Positions 1-7,682 of a stretch of 7,722 nucleotides of DNA are shown here, in pieces; the first letter of the stretch is position 1; each line of letters begins with the position of its first letter. The stretch spans positions 1-7,722 of the forward strand of contig JAPOLP010000251.1 of NCBI GenBank assembly GCA_029977045.1, given 5' to 3'. Made by a program: the position numbers and the translations under genes. The notes under the pieces were generated by a model that saw nothing but the letters and a program-made list of their open reading frames with translations, did no database searches and was not told the DNA's origin. This stretch comes from Planctomycetota bacterium (lineage in GTDB: Bacteria; Planctomycetota; Planctomycetia; Planctomycetales; Planctomycetaceae).

Positions 1-78
1 ACCAAAAGGCGAAGCATACCAAAAACCTGAGTGTAGAAGCCATGATAACCAAGGCGGGCGGCTCTCTTGATATGTGGG

Positions 79-1767
79 CTAACCAGCGCGACCATGCCGC
101 CGAATCAGGACTCGCATGACATCACTGCGCCGAACAATCCCGACCAGCGCCTGCGGCTCTTCCCGCTCCACAACAGGAATGCAGTCGTCCTGAATCCGGT
201 TAAATAGTTCGGCAGCCCGTGTCACGGTCTCATCCGTGTGCATCACGGCTTCGACGGGAGTCGCCAGATCCTCGGCGCAGACCAACTCGGTCACACCGGG
301 ATCGAACATCACGTTGCTCAGCAGTGGATAGCGAATCAAACCGACCACTTCCTGCTTGTCGTTAACAACCGGGTACGTCTCTTCGTGGCTGTGCTCAATG
401 TAATCGAGCACTCGATTGAAACTCGCCGACTGTCGAATTCCCAGCATCCCTCGCCGAATCAGCGGCTCGATCGCCAGGTCAGAGGCCGTCGCCCGTGCCC
501 CAAAGGCCCAGCCAACCGACGCACGAACGTAGTCCCAAAGTTCATGAGCTTCTTCGAGCGGCGTGCTTTCCGTGTGATGAATCGCCGACGCAATCGGCAC
601 TTCACCAGACTTCAGCATCGAATGGCGGATCAATAGCGGCCCGATAATCTCGAAGACGACGACGGACCCCAGAATGATCACCTGGACGGGCTCGCCGATT
701 TCCGGAGCACGCGTCACGGCAATATTCGCCAGAGCGATCGCCGCCCCAGCCTGAGCCAGCAACGCTGGCCCCAGCCACAGTCGCACCTCGTCATGCTGGC
801 GAGTCAACTTTGCCGCGGCATAAACGCCGGTCACTTTGCCTACCGACCGGAACACGATGTATGCGACACCGATCACTCCGGCACTGACAAACGCGTTCAG
901 ATCCAGCTCCGCTCCATGCACGGCAAAGAACAAAACCGACAACAACCCACCCAGCTGATTCAGTTCCTCGGCAATCTGATTCACCACGTCCGACGAATTG
1001 GCAACGGTGAATCCCATCACCAGGAACGTCAACATGTACGGCAGCGTCATGGACTCGCAAAGTCCCAGCACAAACGTCGTCGACGCAACCAGCAGAGCCA
1101 GCCAGCGACGGCGATGCATCAACCCACAGCCAAAACTGACGACCAGGCCACCGAGAAATCCGGCGAGGATCGCCCCGCCGAAACTCACCCCCAGCTCGCA
1201 AATCTGACCCGACAGGTCACCCGGCGGTCCGTCTCCCAGCCACTGCATCGCAAGGAACGCGACGTCAAAGAACACAATTGCCGCCAGATTGTTCAGCGCG
1301 ACCAGAATGCCCGCCAAGTCAGTCACCTGCCCGTCGGAGCGCAGTTCCTTCAGCACGAGAATCGTCGTTGCCGGCGCTGTCGCGAGTGCCAGGCAGCCAA
1401 GCAGCAGCGACTGCCGGCCCCCGATTCCGCAGAACCACAACCCCAGCGTCACGATAATCAGCGTTCCGGCCAGTTCACCGATCGACAGCGCCAGCGCACG
1501 AGGCACGATCTGCAGAATACGCCGTACGGGAAACTGGCAGCCCAACCCGAACAGCACGAGAGCCATCGCCAGCTTGAGCATTGCGTCGAACGAGTGGACA
1601 TGCTCTTCCGACACCCACTCCAGCACACTGGGCCCCAGCACCAGGCCAACCAGCAGGAAGGCCGTCACTTTGGGCAGACGCAGGTACTCGGCCAACGTCC
1701 CAGCCAGCAGCGAAACGCCCAGCAGGATCCCCATCGTGCTCGCGATATGGAGATTCAAATCACCCAT
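79..1767 (-). CDS. Cation:proton antiporter-like membrane protein (CPA2/Na+/H+ exchanger family) with C-terminal CBS pair
   Basis: Probable inner-membrane monovalent cation/H+ exchanger of 562 residues. Residues 1-385 are a string of hydrophobic helices typical of the Na+/H+ exchanger domain (PF00999): an early LPKVTAFLLVGLVLGPSVL segment, a TM4-like ATAPATTILVLKEL (129-142), a TM5-like ALNNLAAIVFFD (157-168), FFAVHGAELDL (280-290) and FRSVGK (306-311), which carries the basic residues usual in this family. Residues 431-488 and about 500-558 look like two CBS repeats. The second keeps the Asp expected at a nucleotide-ribose contact (D549); the first has Leu there. CBS pairs often sense adenine nucleotides, so nucleotide control of transport is inferred. 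Oddly, N159-N160 sit where the ion-binding Asp-Asp or Asn-Asp pair is expected. I chose ATG 1767: a GAGG lies 11 bases upstream, while the longer frame would begin with TTG at 1857 and add 30 residues of non-membrane sequence. The stop is TAG at 81-79. The 78 bases beyond it contain nothing I recognise. Family call is firm; ion and direction are unknown. Confidence 0.88.
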   Translation of the reverse strand: MGDLNLHIASTMGILLGVSLLAGTLAEYLRLPKVTAFLLVGLVLGPSVLEWVSEEHVHSFDAMLKLAMALVLFGLGCQFPVRRILQIVPRALALSIGELAGTLIIVTLGLWFCGIGGRQSLLLGCLALATAPATTILVLKELRSDGQVTDLAGILVALNNLAAIVFFDVAFLAMQWLGDGPPGDLSGQICELGVSFGGAILAGFLGGLVVSFGCGLMHRRRWLALLVASTTFVLGLCESMTLPYMLTFLVMGFTVANSSDVVNQIAEELNQLGGLLSVLFFAVHGAELDLNAFVSAGVIGVAYIVFRSVGKVTGVYAAAKLTRQHDEVRLWLGPALLAQAGAAIALANIAVTRAPEIGEPVQVIILGSVVVFEIIGPLLIRHSMLKSGEVPIASAIHHTESTPLEEAHELWDYVRASVGWAFGARATASDLAIEPLIRRGMLGIRQSASFNRVLDYIEHSHEETYPVVNDKQEVVGLIRYPLLSNVMFDPGVTELVCAEDLATPVEAVMHTDETVTRAAELFNRIQDDCIPVVEREEPQALVGIVRRSDVMRVLIRRHGRAG

Positions 1768-1924
1768 GCAGTGAGTCGCCTCGTGGCCAGACTGGTTCCA
1801 CTGCCCTGCACTCCGGCACAGAGCGGCGGAACGATAGCCTCGATCGCACACTGCCAATAGACCGAATCAGCCGGCCACTTCTGCCTTGCACCGCCTGAAA
1901 ACCGGACGGCGACGATTCGTCACA
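1768..1924. other. Intergenic gap between the ATPase and antiporter genes, no clear signal
   Basis: These 157 bases hold the ribosome binding site of the antiporter gene and no gene I can support. There is no GC-rich stem followed by a T-run that would mark an intrinsic terminator after the ATPase gene. No convincing -35/-10 pair is seen on the minus strand. The size of the gap leaves room for a separate promoter for the antiporter, which is inference only. Confidence 0.4.
1779..1782 (-). promoter_or_regulatory. Ribosome binding site (GAGG) for the antiporter gene
   Basis: GAGG on the minus strand ends 11 bases before ATG 1767. The spacing is slightly long, but the site supports this start over the upstream TTG at 1857. 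Confidence 0.45.
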
Positions 1925-3103
1925 TCACTCAGCCAGCGGCGACTTCGCGACAACGCAGGGAGCCGTCGTCTGCGACGGCTGATGAAAGCCGAGTGCCCCC
2001 GTCTGCCGACACTTCGGTCGGTTGGCAGTAAAGCTTTGCCAGCACGACCGCCAGGCCCACTCGCCATGATCTATAAAGTGGAAAACGAGCAGCTTCCGCA
2101 GTTCTTCCAGTTCGGCAAAACTCAGGCCATCAGTCGTCGCGACCATCTCGTCAACATCAACCGCCGCCCGCAACTCGCCATGCCAACGAGTCTCGATGAA
2201 CTGCCTGCGAGCGTCTGCGTCTGGTCGGTTGAACTCGAGAATCAAATCGATCCGGCCCGGTCGACGAAACGCGGCATCGAGATCTTTCGGTCGGGCGTTT
2301 GACGTGAAGACATAAGCCACCCCGTCACGCGGCTCGATTCCATCCAGCTCCGTCAGAAACGTCGCCAGACTGAAGTCTGCACCGTCATTCCCACGCGACC
2401 ACAACGCCCGGTCGAAGTCGTCGAAGTGAATGACGCCCGGCTCGTCGAGAGCAAACAGCCTACCGATCTCCTTCTCTTCCATCGCCGATTGAAACCGCTG
2501 CGGGCTGACGGTTCTCCATTCCAGCCCTCGGCGTTCACATTCCACACGCAGCCAGCGACAGGCGGTTGTCTTCCCGTTACCCGGCTCGCCAAGCAACAGC
2601 ACGCCACGTTTGCAGGGAATGTTGAACTCGCGGAGCAGTTCCTGCCCCCGTCGCAAAAAGCCAACCGTGTTCTGCCACAGCCGCTCACGATCGTCATCCG
2701 GCATGATCGGCGGATCGACGCGCTCGCGCGTCCGCTGCAGGCGGCGTCCGAAACGATAAACCAGCCGCATGTCCGCCTGTGGAACCGCCCAGAATCGATG
2801 CAGGTCCGAATCGCCGAACTCCGGACCGAAGACCTGCACCAGCGGCACGATCCGGTCGGGCGTCTGAAGCTCGAAGCACTCAAAGCCGAACTCCGTATAC
2901 AGCCCGGACCGGTCAGTGCTTAGCAGCAACTGAGGCGAAAGCCCCGACAACCCGCGTCGTTCGCGCAGCGTCATGTGCGGACGGAGCAGTTCTTCAAGCC
3001 GCCAGGTCAGCGATATGGAGCACATCTCGCGTCCCGTCAGCCGACCGGCAGCCTGCAGCAACCGCTGCTGATCATCAAGTTGTCTCTGCATGGAAGTAGC
3101 CAT
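1925..3103 (-). CDS. AAA+ ATPase, single central AAA domain, unknown substrate
   Basis: Cytoplasmic AAA+ ATPase of 392 residues counted from ATG 3103. Residues 1-140 form an N-terminal region that I cannot assign and that may recognise the partner. The AAA core follows: Walker A GEPGNGKT (172-179), Walker B VIHFDDFD (224-231), sensor 1 FTSNA (266-270), the FRRPGRID segment with candidate arginine fingers R280/R281/R284, and a lid helix LSFAELEELRK (327-337). FRRPGRID and the lid place it near classical AAA proteins (FtsH, Cdc48, BCS1-like). The usual catalytic Glu after the Walker B Asp is Asp229. The domain probably remodels a protein or complex as a ring; the substrate is unknown. The last ~30 residues (363-392) are encoded by dyad-rich DNA and look unlike a folded lid, so the ancestral gene may have ended earlier. 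The start is uncertain: GTG 3130 (401 aa) and ATG 3091 (388 aa) are also possible, and none has a strong Shine-Dalgarno site. The gap to the DUF1559 stop upstream is 88 bases. Confidence 0.85.
   Translation of the reverse strand: MATSMQRQLDDQQRLLQAAGRLTGREMCSISLTWRLEELLRPHMTLRERRGLSGLSPQLLLSTDRSGLYTEFGFECFELQTPDRIVPLVQVFGPEFGDSDLHRFWAVPQADMRLVYRFGRRLQRTRERVDPPIMPDDDRERLWQNTVGFLRRGQELLREFNIPCKRGVLLLGEPGNGKTTACRWLRVECERRGLEWRTVSPQRFQSAMEEKEIGRLFALDEPGVIHFDDFDRALWSRGNDGADFSLATFLTELDGIEPRDGVAYVFTSNARPKDLDAAFRRPGRIDLILEFNRPDADARRQFIETRWHGELRAAVDVDEMVATTDGLSFAELEELRKLLVFHFIDHGEWAWRSCWQSFTANRPKCRQTGALGFHQPSQTTAPCVVAKSPLAE
1961..1980. repeat. Perfect inverted repeat, 8-bp arms with 4-base loop, in the 3' end of the ATPase gene
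   Basis: AGCCGTCG, loop TCTG, CGACGGCT form an exact hairpin. Another GGCT/AGCC dyad follows at once (1977-1980 with 1987-1990), so alternative pairings are possible. It lies inside the ATPase frame about 35 bases before its stop. No T-run follows on either strand, so it is not a standard intrinsic terminator. It may be a dispersed repeat unit or an RNA-stabilising stem; neither can be decided from one copy. Confidence 0.6.
2003..2028. repeat. Imperfect hairpin in the 3' end of the ATPase gene
   Basis: CTGCCGAC at 2003-2010 can pair with GTCG (2017-2020) and GCAG (2025-2028). This gives an 8-bp stem with a 4-base bulge and the loop ACTTCG. It lies about 20 bases from the perfect hairpin at 1961-1980, and together they mark a dyad-rich block covering the last ~30 codons of the ATPase. 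Confidence 0.45.
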
Positions 3104-3191
3104 GCCCGCGAGACACTCGACATCAACCACTGGTTCGAGCTAGCCCTGAAATGCACCGTCGACATACGCGAAGGACGGATTCAGCAGTTCA

Positions 3192-4913
3192 TCACGGAAG
3201 CGAAATCCTCTCGCGTCCTGCACGCGTGACGAAAGCGCGGAGAGTCTCCTCGGCCAGCGAGTTCGGCAGAAAGCTCACCTGCGTATCCACACGCCCAACC
3301 AGGGCGCCGACCGGATCGAAACCGCCAATCGAAGGCAACGGTCGGCCAGGCACGACCTTGATATCGGATGGCATCGTCCACGGAACCCCTTGCCGCGATT
3401 CCGCAACCAGAATCGTATTGGAGATCCCATCGCGGATGTCCCGCAACCGGACCGGCTCGCCGCCATCACCAAACGCAGTTTCAGGCCCCACGAACCCAAA
3501 GTACGCGGAGCGGTACGACGTCGGGCTGTCGTCAACATGCCGATAAACGTCGGGCATCTGCCGCAGCACCTGCTGGTTGGCCGTGCTGTTCCACGGCTCA
3601 TTCTGTCGATACCGGTCAAACAGATTCTGCTCGCCCAGGTACGGCAGCAGAGTGACTCGCCAGCTGCGAGACGCGCCGGAATCCCTGTCCGTGGCAATCG
3701 GCAGCGGAAGATGTTTGTGGTCTTCGTAATAGTCGATTGCCGCCATCGTGATCCGCTGCAGATTCCGCGACCGCAAAGCCCGTCGCGCTGAAACCTGAAA
3801 TGTTTCAGCCAGAGGGAGCAGCACGGCACGCAGCGATCGAATGTCATTCCGGCTCGCTTTCACCGTCAGCCGCACGGAACCCGAATCACCGTCGACCTCG
3901 GTCTCTGGCTGCTTCAACGAGTTGCGCAACAGAGCCAGCATTGGCCCCGCCGCATCACGCCCCCACTCAGGAAGTCGAGGTTGCGTCTCGCGCAGCACAT
4001 TCCTCAGGATCGCCGCTCCAGCTCGAAAAGTTCCGTCGATATCCGCCAGAGCTTCCTGGCTGGCCCAGGCGGTTGCCGTTGCGTTCAGACCATCGGTCCC
4101 GCTGCAGACGAACTCCAGCCGAGTCGCGTCCCGCAGCACAGGCGAGGCGGCAGCCAACCACGGATTCTCATTGAGCATCCAGTCGTCGAATCGCGGAGCA
4201 AAGCGCCGCAGACGCTCAACGTCGAAGACCGCAAACGCGTGTGCCTGATCCGCCGTCGACGACTTGACCGGCCAGACGTTTCCATCATCCGGTTGCGAGA
4301 CCGCATCAGCCAGGAAACGCCAGTTCTGCAGGAGCGTTGGCGGCCCCAGCAGCACGGTGCGATCGCGCAACAGCACTCCCGCCAGTTGCCGCACTGTCAC
4401 AAGCGCCTTCAGCGAATTCCGTTCGACAGACTCATCGTGAAACTCACTGCCAAACAGGGCACCCATCAGTCGGTTCGCTGCCTTCGCCGACTGCAACTCA
4501 ACAACCATCGTCAGGTTGTAGTCGCCGAGCCGCGCACCGCCGTACGTCCCCACGAGAACCAACTGCTCGACATCCGCAGGCGAAACATCAACACGACGCC
4601 CGAGGGAATACTCAACCAGTGAAGAGAGCAGACCGTCAATCTCATCGAATTCAATTGCCTGCAGCAGGCCGCGCGGACGAACTCCAGCAACGAAGTACGC
4701 ATCGCCGGGCAGATGACGCAACGCAGACCAGCGTGCTCCGGCCTCCGGCGAATCCCCATTGCTGCTCACCGACTCAGCCGCCGGCACCTGCCCGGCCAGG
4801 CCAGCAAGCAGACTCAGCCCGAGCGTCATCGCAACGAGCCAACGGCAACTCAGAGAGCAGCACTTCGCAGCGAACGCCCTGCCAGCGACCTCAAACTTAC
4901 CAATCCCAGCCAT
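3192..4913 (-). CDS. Secreted DUF1559 (SBP_bac_10) domain protein with large N-terminal domain
   Basis: Exported protein of 573 residues, function unknown. Residues 1-45 look like a Sec signal: basic N-region, hydrophobic core LVAMTLGLSLLAGLAG (26-41), and a VPAAES cleavage region. Residues about 60-375 form a domain I cannot name; it opens with LPGDAYFVAGVRPRGLL and ends near VRLTVKASRNDIRSLRAVLLPL. The C-terminal ~200 residues match the DUF1559 pattern: RSRNLQRITMAAIDYYEDHKHLPLP (382-405 area), SWRVTLLPYLGEQNLFDRY (417-435), EPWNSTAN, a Tyr-rich SYRSAYFGFVGPETAF, DGISNTILVAES (495-506), and the closing SFLPNSLAEETLRAFVTRAGRE module. The usual H-x-G-x-N-x-L-F-x-D-G-S motif before SFLPNS is degraded to GALVGRVDTQ. 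Typical DUF1559 proteins begin with a type IV prepilin-like methylation helix; this one has a signal peptide instead. I chose ATG 4913: AGAGAG lies 7 bases upstream and the gap to the symporter stop is 16 bases. The longer start at 4958 would overlap that gene. Confidence 0.88.
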   Translation of the reverse strand: MAGIGKFEVAGRAFAAKCCSLSCRWLVAMTLGLSLLAGLAGQVPAAESVSSNGDSPEAGARWSALRHLPGDAYFVAGVRPRGLLQAIEFDEIDGLLSSLVEYSLGRRVDVSPADVEQLVLVGTYGGARLGDYNLTMVVELQSAKAANRLMGALFGSEFHDESVERNSLKALVTVRQLAGVLLRDRTVLLGPPTLLQNWRFLADAVSQPDDGNVWPVKSSTADQAHAFAVFDVERLRRFAPRFDDWMLNENPWLAAASPVLRDATRLEFVCSGTDGLNATATAWASQEALADIDGTFRAGAAILRNVLRETQPRLPEWGRDAAGPMLALLRNSLKQPETEVDGDSGSVRLTVKASRNDIRSLRAVLLPLAETFQVSARRALRSRNLQRITMAAIDYYEDHKHLPLPIATDRDSGASRSWRVTLLPYLGEQNLFDRYRQNEPWNSTANQQVLRQMPDVYRHVDDSPTSYRSAYFGFVGPETAFGDGGEPVRLRDIRDGISNTILVAESRQGVPWTMPSDIKVVPGRPLPSIGGFDPVGALVGRVDTQVSFLPNSLAEETLRAFVTRAGRERISLP

Positions 4914-4920
4914 CAACGAA

Positions 4921-4926
4921 CTCTCT
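4921..4926 (-). promoter_or_regulatory. Ribosome binding site (AGAGAG) for the DUF1559 gene
   Basis: AGAGAG on the minus strand sits 7 bases before ATG 4913, just after the symporter stop codon (TAA at 4932-4930). It decides this start over the one at 4958, which lies inside the symporter gene. Confidence 0.5.
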
Positions 4927-4929
4927 GCA

Positions 4930-6651
4930 TTACGTTTCTGAAATCTCAGTTCCAGCATTCTCCGTCAGGTCAGACGACGACGCTCCAGTCACATGTCGCC
5001 ACATCCATCGCTGCTTCCCGGCCTCGGCGTCCTCACGGAGGACGGAGGAAAGCACCAGGGACGTCACCATCGTCGCGAGCCAGGCCGACGGCACAACCAG
5101 ATGCGTCGAAAACGAGTACGGCTCGGACATCGAAAACAGCAGCGTTGACACCTCTTTACTGTAACTCAGACCGACCCCGGCAACCTCACCCACCAGCAAC
5201 GCGGGAATCACAGTTCGAGGTGTCGCCCGCCGCGAAAACATCGCCAGAACGAACAGAGCCCCCAACGGCCCGAGGAAGCAGTTAAAACCTCGCTGGCACA
5301 GGTCGATGATGTTCGTCCCTTTCGACATGTGGTACAGAGCCACCGTCGTAACAACGACAACGATCCCCATCGAAGCGGTCAGCATCCGGGCGAGTCGCAG
5401 TTCGCCCGCCTTCGTCAGCGGACTTCCTCGCAGCGGACGCACGAAGTCAACGGTGACGATCGTTGAAATCGAGTTTGCCCCGGAATCGATCGTTGACATC
5501 GCCGCTGCGAACAACGCAGCAACTACCAGCCCGCGTAATCCCGACGGCAGATACAGGCGAATGAACTGAGGAAACACATTCTTCTGCGCATTCGTCCGCG
5601 CGGCCTGCAGGTCGGCGATATCTTCCGGCGGCGCGTTCTCCAGATCCGGAAGCAGTTCGGCCCGCGTCTGCAGCATCTCGCCGCCCGCCGGATCACTTCC
5701 CAACACGAAATACATCAGCGACAGCCCGACGCCGGCCAGCAGAATCCCAAGCCCGATGCTCGACACCGCGTTGACCAGAAAACTTCGCCGCGCCGCCCAG
5801 ATATCCTTCACCACGAAGTACCGCTGCAGAGCTACCTGATTCGCTCCGTGAGTACACGCGTGCCAGAACAGCATCCCGATCGAAATTGAAAAGACCGTCG
5901 ACCGGTTCGCTACGTCCCACGAAAACCATTCGACCTGCTCGTGCTTGTAACCGTGCGAGAACTCAAGCCAGTCGCCGAGCCCTGTGTTCGTTTCAACAGC
6001 GACCGCGGCCATCGTAAAGACCGCTCCTGTCAGCAGAACAAAGAACTGCACGACGTCGGTCCAGACCACAGCCCTCAATCCGCCCATCGTGGTGTAGACA
6101 ATCGAAAAAAGTCCCACACCCAGAATCAGTGCGTGCATATCCGCGTCTGCCGGATCGCTGCTGAAGAACCAGTTGAGCCGCAGATTTGCGATCTCAACCA
6201 TCGCCCCACTGGCCGTCAACACAACCACGGCGATCCAGCCAAGCAGCAGACAGATACAGAAGATCGCCGCCAGCGCACGGGTCGCGTAATTGAAACGCCG
6301 TTCGAGGTACTCGTACGCGCTCGTCAGGTTCAGCCGCATGAAGAACGGGATCCAGACGAACCAGACAATCAGTAGGACAATCGGAATACCAAGCTGTCGC
6401 GTCAGAAACCCGATCCCCGTTCGAAACATCTCGCCCGGCATTCCGAGATAAGTAATCGTCGACAGCAACGACGCGATCAGGCTGATGCCAACGGCCCACG
6501 AAGGCAGGTTACGACCGCCGACAAAGAAGTCATCGGTCGACGCATTCCGTCGCGCAATGACGAACCCCATCGCCAGCATCGCCGCGAGATAAAGGCCCAC
6601 AACAACGCCATCGACGATCGTTAATCCACCGGTTTGATCAGCCAGCAGCAT
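4930..6651 (-). CDS. Sodium:solute symporter (SSS/SLC5-like family)
   Basis: Inner-membrane Na+-driven symporter of 573 residues with about 13 membrane helices, usual for the family. Diagnostic segments are DDFFVGGRNLPSWAVGISLIAS (40-61 area), the family signature GGLRAVVWTDVVQFFVLLTG (190-209, with D199 at the position of a conserved TM5 Asp), and the TM8-like AAAMSTIDSGANSISTI, where S386/T387 match the Na2-site Ser pair of vSGLT. These are recognised from family knowledge, not aligned. Residues about 318-358, between two late helices, form an unusually long, acidic, Ala-rich loop. The tail (about 540-573) is hydrophilic and Ser/Glu-rich. The substrate is not readable; sugars, carboxylates, proline-like compounds and sialic acids are all carried by relatives. 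The start is ATG 6651, preceded by GAGG at a 7-base spacing; a TTG one codon upstream would be too close to that site. The dioxygenase stop lies 26 bases upstream, so the two are very likely one transcript. Confidence 0.93.
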   Translation of the reverse strand: MLLADQTGGLTIVDGVVVGLYLAAMLAMGFVIARRNASTDDFFVGGRNLPSWAVGISLIASLLSTITYLGMPGEMFRTGIGFLTRQLGIPIVLLIVWFVWIPFFMRLNLTSAYEYLERRFNYATRALAAIFCICLLLGWIAVVVLTASGAMVEIANLRLNWFFSSDPADADMHALILGVGLFSIVYTTMGGLRAVVWTDVVQFFVLLTGAVFTMAAVAVETNTGLGDWLEFSHGYKHEQVEWFSWDVANRSTVFSISIGMLFWHACTHGANQVALQRYFVVKDIWAARRSFLVNAVSSIGLGILLAGVGLSLMYFVLGSDPAGGEMLQTRAELLPDLENAPPEDIADLQAARTNAQKNVFPQFIRLYLPSGLRGLVVAALFAAAMSTIDSGANSISTIVTVDFVRPLRGSPLTKAGELRLARMLTASMGIVVVVTTVALYHMSKGTNIIDLCQRGFNCFLGPLGALFVLAMFSRRATPRTVIPALLVGEVAGVGLSYSKEVSTLLFSMSEPYSFSTHLVVPSAWLATMVTSLVLSSVLREDAEAGKQRWMWRHVTGASSSDLTENAGTEISET

Positions 6652-6658
6652 CAACAGA

Positions 6659-6662
6659 CCTC
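6659..6662 (-). promoter_or_regulatory. Ribosome binding site (GAGG) for the symporter gene
   Basis: GAGG (within CGAGGT) lies 7 bases before ATG 6651 in the 26-base gap after the dioxygenase stop. It selects ATG 6651 over the adjacent TTG at 6654, which would leave only 4 bases of spacing. Confidence 0.65.
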
Positions 6663-6677
6663 GCGGTCAGGTGTCAC

Positions 6678-7667
<990 letters not shown>

Positions 7668-7675
7668 CTGTCAGG

Positions 7676-7680
7676 TCCCC
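7676..7680 (-). promoter_or_regulatory. Ribosome binding site (GGGGA) for the dioxygenase gene
   Basis: GGGGA on the minus strand ends 8 bases before ATG 7667, a near-ideal spacing. It supports this start over the in-frame ATG 21 bases downstream. Confidence 0.55.
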
Positions 7681-7682
7681 GT

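Noticed and set aside
1..25. Direct repeat ACCAAAA at 1-7 and 19-25
   Set aside because: Two 7-base copies are too short to mean anything without more units, and they lie at the window edge.
1831..1857. TTGGCA and TATCGT on the minus strand as a promoter for the antiporter gene
   Set aside because: The spacing is only 15 bases and the -10 match is poor. Such pairs occur by chance, and planctomycete promoters are not well defined by this pattern.
793..1860. A 355-codon open frame on the plus strand opposite the antiporter
   Set aside because: Its product is rich in Gln, His and Arg with no domain, which is what the antisense of a GC-rich membrane-protein gene gives. The minus-strand protein has clear family motifs.
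1961..1980. The perfect hairpin as an intrinsic terminator
   Set aside because: No T-run follows on either strand, and the hairpin lies before the ATPase stop codon.
1867..2067. A 66-codon minus-strand frame across the ATPase 3' end, as a possible frameshifted C-terminus
   Set aside because: It is Arg-rich with no relation to a AAA lid. The in-frame GEWAWRSCWQSF continuation fits a AAA domain end better, so I see no evidence for a frameshift.
4337..5164. A 275-codon plus-strand open frame opposite the DUF1559 and symporter genes
   Set aside because: It is Ser/Gln/Arg-rich low-complexity sequence that runs across the junction of two well-supported minus-strand genes, and no motif supports it.
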